A stretch of 24,216 bases of DNA, taken from an uncultured Kangiella sp. GTDB lineage: Bacteria > Pseudomonadota > Gammaproteobacteria > Enterobacterales > DSM-103792. The notes below the pieces were generated by a model. That model searched no databases. It was given only the letters and a program-made list of their open reading frames with translations, and had not been told where the DNA came from. A program made the position numbers and the translations under genes. Shown in pieces: positions 7,683-15,302 of the stretch. Position 1 is the first letter of the stretch; the number at the start of each line of letters is the position of its first letter. The stretch is from contig CAMLNB010000021.1 in assembly GCA_946481205.1 (NCBI GenBank), forward strand, positions 1-24,216, written 5' to 3'.

Positions 7683-8648
7683 ATGATCCCGTTCGAACCG
7701 CTTGCACAAAAACCGTTGGTTGGCATCAGCACCTGCTTGCTTGGCGAACCGGTGCGCTACGACGGCGGCCACAAACGCGATGACTACCTGACCTCGGTGC
7801 TCAGCCGCCATTTCGATTACCGACCGTTTTGTCCAGAGGTGGGGATTGGCCTGGGCGTGCCGCGACCAGCAATCCAGTTGATCAATATTGCCGGTGAAAT
7901 TCGTCTGCGCGGCGTCCAGCAAACCGAGCAGGATTTCACCGAAGCGATGCAGCGCTTTGCCGATCAGCAGCAGCACCAGCAACAGTTGCTGTCCGGCTAT
8001 GTGTTGAAAAGCAAATCGCCCAGTTGCGGCATGGAGCGGGTCAAGTTGCACGGCGCCAGCGGCGGTTTGCCGCAGCACACCAGCGGCATTTATGCGAGCC
8101 GCTTGCAACAGAACCTGCCGCTGTTACCGGTTGAAGAAGAAGGTCGGTTGCACGATGCCGTGCTGCGCGAAAACTTCATCACGCGGGTCTACGCCTATGC
8201 CCGCTGGCAAGCCTTGCGCGCCAGTCATCCGGGCAAGGCTGAATTGATTCAGTTTCATACCCGGCACAAGCTGTTGCTGCTGGCCCACAATGAGGCGGCC
8301 TATCGCCGACTGGGTCGTATGGTCGCCGAATTGAAAGGCCGACTGACCCAGGAGTGGCTCGATCAATACGCCAGCGAGTTCATGGCGGCACTGAAACGCA
8401 AAGCCAGCCGCAAGCGGCACGTCAACGTGCTGCAGCACATCGCCGGCTACTTCAAGCGCACGCTCGACAGCGGTGATCGCGAGGAGCTTGCGACCGTCAT
8501 TGAGGATTATCGGCTGGAGAAAATCCCGCTGATCGTCCCGCTGACCTTGCTGCAGCACCATCTGCGTCGCCAGCCCGATGCCTATCTGCAACAACAGTTC
8601 TACTTTGCGCCCTGGCCGACTGAGCTCGGGCTGCGCAACGTACTGTAA
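7683..8648 (+). CDS. DUF523-DUF1722 fusion protein
   Basis: A 321-residue two-domain protein. The N-terminal DUF523 domain (about residues 10-160) begins 'VGISTCLLGEPVRYDGGHK' and keeps conserved Cys at about 18, 50 (FCPE) and 115 (SKSPSCG). The C-terminal DUF1722 (YbgA-like) domain (about 195-310) contains 'FHTRHKLLLLAHN' and ends near 'LRNVL'. In many bacteria this fusion lies near photolyase genes, but not here. The Cys set suggests metal or cluster binding; the activity is unknown. The start is uncertain: an in-frame GTG at 7620 would add 21 residues, but family members begin about ten residues before the 'GISTCLLG' motif, so the ATG at 7683 is chosen despite a weak ribosome site. It follows the antiporter by 82 bases with no terminator between and may be co-transcribed. 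Confidence 0.85.
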   Translation: MIPFEPLAQKPLVGISTCLLGEPVRYDGGHKRDDYLTSVLSRHFDYRPFCPEVGIGLGVPRPAIQLINIAGEIRLRGVQQTEQDFTEAMQRFADQQQHQQQLLSGYVLKSKSPSCGMERVKLHGASGGLPQHTSGIYASRLQQNLPLLPVEEEGRLHDAVLRENFITRVYAYARWQALRASHPGKAELIQFHTRHKLLLLAHNEAAYRRLGRMVAELKGRLTQEWLDQYASEFMAALKRKASRKRHVNVLQHIAGYFKRTLDSGDREELATVIEDYRLEKIPLIVPLTLLQHHLRRQPDAYLQQQFYFAPWPTELGLRNVL

Positions 8649-8712
8649 GCACTCACTGCGGCGCAGCCGGCTTCCGACCCGACGACCGGCCACTTCCCCT
8701 CGCGACGAATCC

Positions 8713-8721
8713 TGCTATAGT
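8713..8721 (+). promoter_or_regulatory. extended -10 promoter of the SDR gene
   Basis: TGCTATAGT is an extended -10 element (TGn plus TATAGT, five of six to consensus). It lies 49 bases ahead of the SDR ATG at 8771 and after the end of the preceding gene. No clear -35 box is seen, which is tolerated with an extended -10. Confidence 0.5.
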
Positions 8722-8770
8722 GCCGCCGTTTTGTGCATTGCAGCAAAAGCCATTAGCTGGAGACGTCGCC

Positions 8771-9532
8771 ATGCAGATTCACGACAAAGTCATTGCCATC
8801 ACCGGTGCCGGCCAAGGCCTCGGCAAAGCCATGGCACTGATGTTGGCCAAACAGGGCGCCAAGCTGGCGCTGATTGATCGCAACGGTGAAGTGCTGGAAA
8901 AAGCCGTCGCCGATTGCCGCAGTCACGGTGTCCGCGCCGAAGGCTACATCGCTGACATCGCCAGCGAGAGCGATGTGGTGAGTCTGTTTGAACGGATCAA
9001 CGCCGGCCTCGGCCCGGTCGATGCGCTGGTCAACAACGCCGGCATCATTCGCGACGGTCTGTTGGTCAAAGCCAAAGACGGCGTCGTCGAAAGCAAACTC
9101 AGCTTGAGCGATTGGCAGAAAGTGATCGACGTCAACCTGACCGGGGTGTTCTTGTGCGGCCGTGAAGCGGCAGCGCAAATGGTGCAGAACGGCCGCGCCG
9201 GCGTCATCATCAATATCTCGAGCATTTCCCGCAAAGGCAACATGGGCCAGAGCAACTACGCAGCCGCCAAAGCCGGCGTTGCCGCAATGACCGTGACCTG
9301 GGCCAAAGAGCTAGCCCGTTACGGCATCCGCGTTGCCGCGATTGCACCGGGATTCATCGCCACCGACATGACCGCCAGCATGAAGCCGGACGTCATTGCG
9401 AAAATCGAAGCCGGCATTCCGCTGCGCAAAATGGGCTTGCCGGAAAACATCGCGCAAACCGTCAAATTCATTCTGGAAAACGATTACCTGACTGGCCGGG
9501 TGCTGGAAATCGACGGCGGTCTGCGGCTGTAA
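8771..9532 (+). CDS. SDR family oxidoreductase, FabG-like
   Basis: A 253-residue classical short-chain dehydrogenase/reductase. It has the cofactor loop TGAGQGLG (residues 11-18), Asp36 after the second strand (which usually favours NAD(H)), NNAG (88-91), catalytic Ser in NISSIS (150/151), and the YAAAK pair Tyr163/Lys167. It ends GRVLEIDGGLRL as in FabG-like enzymes. The segment after NNAG (about 97-113) is longer than in E. coli FabG, so a housekeeping fatty-acid role should not be assumed; no other fab gene is nearby. It probably reduces a 3-ketoacyl or similar carbonyl substrate in the cytoplasm. GGAG eight bases before the ATG at 8771 sets the start over a longer upstream frame. Monocistronic, between its own promoter and a terminator. 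Confidence 0.88.
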   Translation: MQIHDKVIAITGAGQGLGKAMALMLAKQGAKLALIDRNGEVLEKAVADCRSHGVRAEGYIADIASESDVVSLFERINAGLGPVDALVNNAGIIRDGLLVKAKDGVVESKLSLSDWQKVIDVNLTGVFLCGREAAAQMVQNGRAGVIINISSISRKGNMGQSNYAAAKAGVAAMTVTWAKELARYGIRVAAIAPGFIATDMTASMKPDVIAKIEAGIPLRKMGLPENIAQTVKFILENDYLTGRVLEIDGGLRL

Positions 9533-9552
9533 CTAGCATTTGATGGAGCAAC

Positions 9553-9595
9553 GAAAAAGCGCGGCTTGTTTTTACAACAATCACCGCGCTTTTTC
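9553..9595. terminator. bidirectional terminator between the SDR gene and the 9615-10214 gene
   Basis: Arms GAAAAAGCGCGG (9553-9564) and CCGCGCTTTTTC (9584-9595) are perfectly complementary around a 19-base loop, with an A run before and a T run after, so both strands read stem plus T run. The flanking genes converge here. Confidence 0.82.
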
Positions 9596-9614
9596 TGTCT
9601 CGCGTACACGACGT

Positions 9615-10214
9615 TCAACTGTCCGGGTCGATACCTTGCGCCAGCAATTGGTGCATTTTGTAGATGGTGGTGAACCAGGCCAAACCCACCGCCATGCGCT
9701 TGTCGCCAACCAGTTGCTGATTGCCAGCCAGCCCCTGCCGAAAACCATTGGCCTGATCGATATCGCGTTGGTAGCGCCGGTACAGTTGGGCACAGATCTG
9801 CTCGTCACGCAGCTCATCGGGCAGCCATTTCTGCTCGAAGGTATGCAACACCGCATCCTGCAAGGTGCCGCCACGCGCGCACCAGTCGCGGTTCAACACT
9901 TCCCGGACAAATGCAACAAACTCGGTCTGCAAAAACGCCGCGCTGATCGGCTGTATGGCCGGTGCCGCAGCTGTTGGCACGGGTCGATTCAGTTTGCTCA
10001 CAGCATCGGCAGCCGCCGAGCGCGCGGGCGTAGCACTGCCACCAGCAGCTGCAAAACGATTGGCCATATCCGCCAGTTCTTGCCGCTCGTCCACCGATAG
10101 TTTTTCCGGATCGCCGAGCTGCTGCAACCGGCCAATCAGGTTTTGGTAATGCTGCTGCTCGGTAGCCGGCAAACCGGCCAGCCAGTCAGTCAACGTCAGC
10201 TCGGAAGAGGCCAT
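9615..10214 (-). CDS. hypothetical protein, 199 residues
   Basis: I do not recognise this family. The protein has no signal peptide or membrane helix. An N-terminal helical segment (about residues 5-55) starts 'TLTDWLAGLPATEQQHYQNL'. A low-complexity Ala/Ser/Thr/Pro linker follows (about 55-95). The C-terminal domain (about 100-195) is helical and charged, with 'FVAFVREVLNRDW', 'HTFEQKWLPDELRDEQICAQLYRRYQ' split by short loops, and 'GLAWFTTIYKMHQLLAQG'. The layout suggests a cytoplasmic scaffold or regulator, but that is only inference. The ATG at 10214 has GGGA about 12 bases upstream; a longer frame to 10259 looks non-coding. Base use resembles its neighbours, so it appears native. Confidence 0.72.
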   Translation of the reverse strand: MASSELTLTDWLAGLPATEQQHYQNLIGRLQQLGDPEKLSVDERQELADMANRFAAAGGSATPARSAAADAVSKLNRPVPTAAAPAIQPISAAFLQTEFVAFVREVLNRDWCARGGTLQDAVLHTFEQKWLPDELRDEQICAQLYRRYQRDIDQANGFRQGLAGNQQLVGDKRMAVGLAWFTTIYKMHQLLAQGIDPDS

Positions 10215-10310
10215 CGTACGCCGTCCCGGAATGGTCAAAAGCGGCGCGCATTCTCGCACATCCTCGCCGCCGCTGTCGCAGCCTCGATGTCGGTATCAAT
10301 GCCAGCAACA

Positions 10311-10338
10311 ACAAAGGCGGGCCAAGGCCCGCCTTTGT
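10311..10338. terminator. symmetrical terminator downstream of the DUF3192 lipoprotein gene
   Basis: Arms ACAAAGGCGGGCC (10311-10323) and GGCCCGCCTTTGT (10326-10338) are perfectly complementary. On the minus strand the hairpin is followed by a broken T run (TTTGTTGTT). It lies about 60 bases past the end of the lipoprotein gene (10397) and upstream of the 9615-10214 gene, so it separates the two transcripts. Confidence 0.7.
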
Positions 10339-10396
10339 TTCAGGTGCAGCGACAACCTGAGAACCGATGCCACACCGATTTGATAACAAACGCCAA

Positions 10397-10765
10397 TCAG
10401 TTACGCAAAGCCAGCTGATAGGCATCGGCACCAAACGCAATCAGCTTGCCGTCGCGGAACACCAGCGGCGTGGTCTCGTCGCGCGTAGTATCACCGTCCG
10501 ACTTGGTGCGGTGGGTGCGGTAGAAATAGACCCGGTATTCGCCATCCTTGCCGGTGAAGGCTTCGCTGAATTCCGGTTCGCCCAGTTCATCACGCACCAT
10601 CGCCATGCTCTGGCCCAGCGGCAGCTCGGCAAGGCGCTCGCGCATTTTGCTGTCGCGCCGGCTGACGTGGTCGCCACTGTCAAAGCCATCCGGGCCAACC
10701 GCGATCACGCAACCGCCCAAGGTGGTCGATGCCGCCAGTGACAGGGCCAACATTAGCTTCTTCAT
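10397..10765 (-). CDS. DUF3192 domain-containing lipoprotein
   Basis: A 122-residue protein with a lipoprotein signal: MKKLMLALSLAASTTLGGC, lipobox Cys19. The mature part matches the DUF3192 family as I know it: 'RERLAELPLGQSMAMVRDELGEPEFSEAF', 'YRVYFYRTHRTKSDGDTTRDE' in two pieces, and 'TPLVFRDGKLIAFG' near the end. This SmpA/BamE-like beta-alpha layout suggests an outer-membrane or periplasmic lipoprotein; the exact job is unknown. AGGAG six bases before the ATG at 10765 gives a firm start. The upstream neighbour on this strand (ABC permease) ends 96 bases away, so the gene may have its own promoter; none stands out. Confidence 0.88.
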   Translation of the reverse strand: MKKLMLALSLAASTTLGGCVIAVGPDGFDSGDHVSRRDSKMRERLAELPLGQSMAMVRDELGEPEFSEAFTGKDGEYRVYFYRTHRTKSDGDTTRDETTPLVFRDGKLIAFGADAYQLALRN

Positions 10766-10861
10766 TGCTACTCCTTTTTATGAAACGGTCATTTGCAAGA
10801 ACTGCGTTTACAACAACTTGTTAAGCGAGCGGTTCCATCATCGTATTCGCGTGGAGGTGGC

Positions 10862-11803
10862 TCACACGTCGTGCAGGCGGCGGCGGGCATAGACGGCACC
10901 AACCAGCAACAAACCTGCCACGACCAAACCAAACCAGAGCTGAACATTGCCGAACACTTCCAGGCCATGGCTGTAATTGGCGAAGGGATAGGCACCGCTT
11001 TGCTCGGCCATTTGCATATCGCGCATATCGCCCCACAATAGCGTGACTACGCCTACCGCACGCTCACCCAACCAATCGGCAATGTGCTCGGTACCAGTGA
11101 CCAGTTTCTCGATCAACATCGCAGCCAGCGGCAGCACAATCGCAATCACCAGTGGCCGACGGGTTGACGCCGACAGCGCCAAATACAGCGCCAGGAACGG
11201 CGCCAACCACAGCATCACCAGCAGATAGTCAAAGTACGCGCTGAGCCAATGCAAAGGCAGCGCACTCGGTGCCCAGACAGTCGACCACGCACTGACGCCG
11301 ATATACCAACTCAGGCCCGTCGCGATCAGCATCCAGATCAGTTGGAAGGCTGCTGCCGATGCCAACATGATCGCTGGATAAACCACGGTACCGGTGACAA
11401 ATTTGGCCAGCACGGTTTGCCAATCCGATACCGGCAGCGAGCGCCAGAAATAAATTGACCGGTCTTTGCGTTCGTCATACAGCGCCGCGACAAAATAGAA
11501 CGGCAGCATGATCAGCATCAGCACATCGAATGGCACTTTCAGGCCAATCAAGCCGGCTCCGACTGCATCCTTGCGCTCAGTGTCGGTCATGCCGTTGAGC
11601 TTGTCGGCCAGGTAGCCAATCTGAAACGTTTCACCGTCCAGATGAATTTCTGGCGACACGCCGATCTCGTAGGCGCCACGGACCACGACCCAGATGCTGA
11701 GCAGCGCCAACACGGCGGCAACAATGATCGGCGTCCAGATCAGACTGCCCTTGCTTTCCCACAATTCACGCTTGATCAGCGTGCCAAAGGCTTTGGTATT
11801 CAT
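10862..11803 (-). CDS. ABC transporter permease, YtrC/D-like, third gene of the GntR-ABC operon
   Basis: A 313-residue membrane protein with about six to seven helices. It starts 'FGTLIKRELWESKGSLIWTP' and a first helix, as in ABC-2 permeases, then has a large extracytoplasmic loop (about 45-95). Helices follow near 97-115, 140-165, 195-215, 220-240 and 285-305. 'YDERKDRSIYFWRSLPVSDWQTV' between helices is typical of permeases paired with YtrB-like ATPases. Its ATG (11803-11801) overlaps the ATPase stop (11802-11800) by the ATGA arrangement, so translation is coupled. It presumably forms the channel of a dimeric ABC exporter. In relatives regulated by YtrA repressors such transporters respond to cell-wall antibiotics or peptide stress; the substrate here is unknown. 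Confidence 0.86.
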   Translation of the reverse strand: MNTKAFGTLIKRELWESKGSLIWTPIIVAAVLALLSIWVVVRGAYEIGVSPEIHLDGETFQIGYLADKLNGMTDTERKDAVGAGLIGLKVPFDVLMLIMLPFYFVAALYDERKDRSIYFWRSLPVSDWQTVLAKFVTGTVVYPAIMLASAAAFQLIWMLIATGLSWYIGVSAWSTVWAPSALPLHWLSAYFDYLLVMLWLAPFLALYLALSASTRRPLVIAIVLPLAAMLIEKLVTGTEHIADWLGERAVGVVTLLWGDMRDMQMAEQSGAYPFANYSHGLEVFGNVQLWFGLVVAGLLLVGAVYARRRLHDV

Positions 11804-12657
11804 GCTCTTGCCTCCGTCATTTTGGCGACAAACACATCGGCGATACCGGGGGTTCGCAGTTCACCCAAGCTGCGCAATTGTTCGCGCGCGACGTTTTCAA
11901 ACATCAGCACATGCCGGCCAAACACTTCCCGGTCGCTGATCGGCCGGTAAGCACGCGCCGCTTCCAATTGTTCGCGCGGCACCATCACTTCGGTGTAGCG
12001 CTCGCTGACCGCATCCATGGTCGCGTTCAACACCAGTTGGCCTTTGCTGATCAGCAGAATGTCGGTCAGCAGGTGTTGCACTTCTTCCACTTGATGCGTG
12101 GTCAGCACAATGGTGCGTTCGCGCTCGTAGTAATCACCGAGCAGGGTTTCGTAGAACGCCTTGCGGTAGACAATGTCCAGACCCAGCGTCGGTTCATCCA
12201 GAATCAGCAGCTCGGCATCAATGGCCAGCACCAGCGCCAGATGCAGCTGGGCGACCATGCCTTTCGACAGGGTGCCGATTTTCGCTTTCGCCGGGATCTC
12301 GGTTTTCTTCAGCATCTCGAGGCAGCGTTCGCGCGAGAACCGCGGGTGCACGCCATCGACATAATCAATGGCCTGATCAACCCGCAACCAGCGCGGCAGA
12401 ATTGCCACGTCGGCAATGTAAGCGACGCGCTCCATCAATTGATCGCGTTGCGTGCGCGGATCCATGCCCAGCACCGACAGCTCGCCATCGAAATCGGTCA
12501 GGCCCAGCATCGCCCGCAGCAGCGTGGTTTTGCCGGCGCCGTTGCTGCCGATCAAACCGACAATGCGACCTTTCTCGATGGTGAAATCGACCTGCGCCAA
12601 AGCATCGTGTTTGCCGAAGGCTTTGTGTATGCCACGACCTTGAACCAGCGCGGTCAT
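11800..12657 (-). CDS. ABC transporter ATP-binding protein, YtrB-like
   Basis: A 285-residue ATPase. Walker A is GSNGAGKTT (residues 37-45); the signature is LSKGM (130-134), a variant of LSGGQ; Walker B is LLILDEP (150-156), followed by TLGLD; the switch His lies in TTHQVEEV. The C-terminal part (about 215-285) is an extension typical of the YtrB/CcmA-like exporter group. The start at 12657 is set by GGGAGGTG five bases upstream and by the ATGA overlap with the GntR gene stop; an upstream extension of the frame lies inside that gene. It powers the permease encoded next, with which it overlaps by four bases. Confidence 0.9.
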   Translation of the reverse strand: MTALVQGRGIHKAFGKHDALAQVDFTIEKGRIVGLIGSNGAGKTTLLRAMLGLTDFDGELSVLGMDPRTQRDQLMERVAYIADVAILPRWLRVDQAIDYVDGVHPRFSRERCLEMLKKTEIPAKAKIGTLSKGMVAQLHLALVLAIDAELLILDEPTLGLDIVYRKAFYETLLGDYYERERTIVLTTHQVEEVQHLLTDILLISKGQLVLNATMDAVSERYTEVMVPREQLEAARAYRPISDREVFGRHVLMFENVAREQLRSLGELRTPGIADVFVAKMTEARA

Positions 12658-13025
12658 GCGACACCTCCCGGCTGACGATTGAACGCCAGCAATTCGGCCG
12701 GACTCAGATCCAGCAATTCCATGCGCTTGAGTACGCGTGGCCACTCTTCGTCGAGGAATTGTTGGCGCAGCTGCGTTTTCAGCTTCTCCCGCGCGCCTTC
12801 ATTGACGTACAGGCCCAGGCCCCGTCGTTTTTCCACGATGTTCTCCTCGGACAATTCCTGATATGCCTTGCTTACGGTCAGCGGATTGATGCGGTAATCC
12901 GCCGCCACCTGCCGTACCGAGGGCAATGCATCGCCCGCGGTCAGCGCGCCTTCCAGAATCAGCTGCACGATGCGTTCGCGCAGCTGCCGGTAAATCGGCG
13001 CTTCGTCATTCCACTCTGCTCGCAT
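12654..13025 (-). CDS. GntR family transcriptional regulator, YtrA subfamily
   Basis: A 123-residue regulator: an N-terminal GntR winged helix-turn-helix (about residues 8-76, 'PIYRQLRERIVQLILEGAL', 'GDALPSVRQVAADYRINPLTVSKAYQEL') and a short helical C-terminal tail of about 45 residues. That brevity marks the YtrA subfamily, which lacks the large effector domain of FadR or HutC types. The strong AAGGAGG lies four bases before the ATG at 13025. It is the first gene of a three-gene operon with an ABC ATPase and permease, the usual YtrA context, and most likely represses its own operon through the palindrome at 13195-13218. Its inducer is unknown; related systems answer cell-wall-active compounds. 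Confidence 0.92.
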   Translation of the reverse strand: MRAEWNDEAPIYRQLRERIVQLILEGALTAGDALPSVRQVAADYRINPLTVSKAYQELSEENIVEKRRGLGLYVNEGAREKLKTQLRQQFLDEEWPRVLKRMELLDLSPAELLAFNRQPGGVA

Positions 13026-13365
13026 ACGCCTCCTTCCTTACTCCATACGAGGCCCGGCAGGGCCGGTCCGGATTGGTGTTCGGCGCCGGCCGGTCGGGAA
13101 AGCCCGGTCAGCACCTGCGCTCGGGGTAGCGGCCTGCGGGGTCGGTCAGGCCGGGGTTTGCTCCACACGCGTTGCCCTGCATGCTTGGCGTGGCGGTGTT
13201 GTAGTGAACTATAACACCGAGACTGTGACCGATTGCCGGCGACTGTAAACAAAGGTAAATCGGCCGGTGCTGACCGAGCGGGCAGCGCCGCCGGGTTGCC
13301 TGCCCCGCCGCTGCCGCTCACAATGCCGGCCTTTGCCGTTCTGGCGATTGGCCCGGCGCCCGACG
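13026..13365. other. divergent intergenic region between the YtrA operon and the YeiH-family gene
   Basis: 340 bases without a gene. It contains the YtrA-type operator (13195-13218) with an embedded minus-strand -10 box TATAGT, and a very GC-rich stretch (13040-13190) that would be a leader of roughly 175 bases if transcription starts near 13201. On the plus strand a weak TTGCCG (13233-13238) and TAAATC (13256-13261) pair could serve the YeiH-family gene. Frames through this DNA are Arg/Pro/Gly-rich and do not look coding. Confidence 0.5.
13195..13218. promoter_or_regulatory. YtrA-type operator palindrome overlapping the operon promoter
   Basis: A 24-base near-perfect palindrome: left arm GGTGTTGTAGT, centre GA, right arm ACTATAACACC, with ten of eleven positions paired. 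Its ends give GGTG-N16-CACC, the layout I recall for YtrA-subfamily operators in xanthomonads. On the minus strand the site contains TGTTATAGT (13216-13208), an extended -10 element reading toward the GntR-ABC operon, so a bound repressor would block RNA polymerase. No good -35 is visible. Confidence 0.72.
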
Positions 13366-14325
13366 TTGATAGCCCGTTCCACCCTGAAACCTCTGCCCGC
13401 CCTGCTGGCAATCGCGCTGCTGGCCCTGGCCAGCGTGGCCTGTCTGTTCAGTTGGCTCGACAGCAGCCTGGCGCTGCTGGTCGGCATTGCGCTCGGCCTG
13501 AGCCTTGGCAACCCGCTGCTGCGTGAAAGTCAGCTCGGTGCCGGTTGGGTATTGAAGCTCGCCGTGGTCGGGCTGGGTTTTGGTCTGCCGCTGGACGTGG
13601 TACTGGCGACTGCGCGCGACAGCCTGCTGCTGACCATCGCCAGCATTGGCCTGGCACTGTTGGCGGGCTGGGCGCTGGCGCGCTGGCTGAAAGTGGAACC
13701 GGTACTCGGGCAACTATTGTCGGCCGGCACGGCGATCTGCGGTGGCAGCGCCATTGCCGCCGTTGCGCCGGTGCTGCGCGCCAAAAGCGAAACCATCGCA
13801 GTTGCCGTCGCCGTGGTGTTTTTGCTCAATGCCGTCGGCTTGCTGATTTTTCCATCGCTCGGTCACTGGCTCGGATTGAGTCAAAATGAATTCGGTTTGT
13901 GGGCTGCATTGGCGATCCACGACACCAGTTCGGTTGTCGGCGCGGCGGCACAGTACGGCGACGAGGCGCTCAACGTTGCCACCACCGCCAAACTGGCGCG
14001 CGCCATCTGGATCGTGCCGCTGGTCTTGCTGTTTGGCATCGTCAACCGGCAGCGTGACAGCAAGAAGGTATTCCCGCTGTTCATCTCGTTCTTTCTGCTC
14101 GCCAGTCTGCTGCGCACACTGTTGCCAGCGCTGGCGGAATGGGCACCGCTGATCAACCAAACCGCTCGCGCACTGTTTGCGCTGGCACTGCTGTGGATTG
14201 GTGCCGGCATCAGCCGCACGACCTTGAGAAACTTGAGCCTAAGGCCGTTGTTGCTGGCGATTCTGCTCTGGCTGATCCTCGCGATCAGCTCGTTACTGGC
14301 CATTGAACTGCTGCCGCTGGATTGA
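13366..14325 (+). CDS. YeiH/UPF0324 family putative sulfate exporter-type membrane protein
   Basis: A roughly 319-residue polytopic inner-membrane protein of about nine to ten helices. The diagnostic region is 'LSAGTAICGGSAIAAVAPVL' then 'AVAVAVVFLLNAVGLLIFPS', aligning with GAGSSICGAAAV and the following helix in E. coli YeiH. 'AIHDTSSVVGAAAQYG' aligns with the family's 'TVHEVAQVVAAG' segment. The family is annotated as putative sulfate exporters, but direct proof of substrate is thin. The start is uncertain: the frame opens at GTG 13267, but its first 33 residues are Arg/Pro-rich and unlike a membrane N terminus. TTG 13366 gives a start about ten residues before the first helix, as in relatives, though without a ribosome site. 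nudC follows 34 bases later and may share the transcript. Confidence 0.83.
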   Translation: MIARSTLKPLPALLAIALLALASVACLFSWLDSSLALLVGIALGLSLGNPLLRESQLGAGWVLKLAVVGLGFGLPLDVVLATARDSLLLTIASIGLALLAGWALARWLKVEPVLGQLLSAGTAICGGSAIAAVAPVLRAKSETIAVAVAVVFLLNAVGLLIFPSLGHWLGLSQNEFGLWAALAIHDTSSVVGAAAQYGDEALNVATTAKLARAIWIVPLVLLFGIVNRQRDSKKVFPLFISFFLLASLLRTLLPALAEWAPLINQTARALFALALLWIGAGISRTTLRNLSLRPLLLAILLWLILAISSLLAIELLPLD

Positions 14326-14359
14326 TACGGCGACTGCACGCTGACGAACGGACACCATC

Positions 14360-15292
14360 ATGAATCGTGATCTGCTGCATTCTGATTTGCTCCATGCCGA
14401 CTTGCTGCATTACACGCTGCAACGCGAAGCGCTGCTGCGCAACGATGCTGCGGCACAAGCGGATTTGCGCGCCCGCGCCGATGCCCGCGTTCTGGCCATG
14501 CACGAGGATCTGTTGTCGCTGGCCGGTGCCACGCCGTACCAAGCGCTCAGTGGCTTCAGCGCGACCCAGCGCGAACAGGCGATTTTTCTGGGGTTGTACG
14601 ATGCCCAGCCCACCTTCGCCTTGCGACTTGAGCAGCCGGTGCAGGGCGGTTTTCAAACCAGCGACTTTGTCGATCTGCGCCAGCACGCCGCCAATCTGTC
14701 AGCCACCGATTTGCTGATCGCCTGCCAAGCGAAAGCCTTGCTGCACTGGCATCGTGAACACCGCTTCTGTGCCGGTTGTGGCGCACCGACCGACATGGCC
14801 GAAGCCGGCCATAGCCGGCATTGCCCGAGCTGTCAGCGCAACCATTTTCCGCGCACCGATCCGGCCATCATCGTCGCGATTCGGCACAGCGATAAATTGC
14901 TGTTTGGTCGCCAGGCCAGCTGGCCGGCCGGTCGCTACGGCATGATCGCCGGCTTTGTTGAACCCGGCGAAAGCCTGGAGCAAGCCGTTGCCCGCGAGGT
15001 GATGGAAGAAACCGGTTTGCACATCCGGGCAACGCCGACGTATGCGTTCTCGCAGCCCTGGCCGTATCCGGCGTCATTGATGATTGCCTATTTCGCCGAC
15101 AGCGAAGGTACCGCGCTGGAACTGAAAGATCGCGAACTGGAACATGCGCAATGGCTGAGCCGGGCTGAACTGATTGCCGCGATCAAAGCCGGCACGATGA
15201 AACTGCCAACGCGTGCGTCCGTCGCTTATGCGCTGGTGAAAGTCTGGTTCGAAAGCGATGGCGAGTCGCTGAGCCGCGCACTGCAGAACTGA
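14360..15292 (+). CDS. nudC: NAD(+)/NADH diphosphatase (NudC), Nudix hydrolase
   Basis: A 310-residue NudC-type Nudix hydrolase that cleaves NAD(H) to NMN(H) and AMP and, in characterised members, removes NAD caps from RNA 5' ends. The zinc ribbon is Cys137/Cys140 and Cys155/Cys158. The Nudix box spans residues 198-220, with GFVEPGES at its start and REVMEETGL at its end, keeping the metal-binding glutamates. The NudC signature SQPWPYPAS follows at 231-239. E. coli NudC is 257 residues; the extra length is an N-terminal region that is variable in the family. An oddity is the N terminus, which has three successive DLLH units (residues 4-16). The ATG at 14360 has only a weak ACGGA upstream. A terminator follows ten bases after the stop. 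Confidence 0.93.
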   Translation: MNRDLLHSDLLHADLLHYTLQREALLRNDAAAQADLRARADARVLAMHEDLLSLAGATPYQALSGFSATQREQAIFLGLYDAQPTFALRLEQPVQGGFQTSDFVDLRQHAANLSATDLLIACQAKALLHWHREHRFCAGCGAPTDMAEAGHSRHCPSCQRNHFPRTDPAIIVAIRHSDKLLFGRQASWPAGRYGMIAGFVEPGESLEQAVAREVMEETGLHIRATPTYAFSQPWPYPASLMIAYFADSEGTALELKDRELEHAQWLSRAELIAAIKAGTMKLPTRASVAYALVKVWFESDGESLSRALQN

Positions 15293-15302
15293 TGCGATGG
15301 GA

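Noticed and set aside
11878..12675. 265-codon plus-strand frame
   Set aside because: Antisense to the ABC ATPase with intact Walker motifs; Gln/His-rich shadow.
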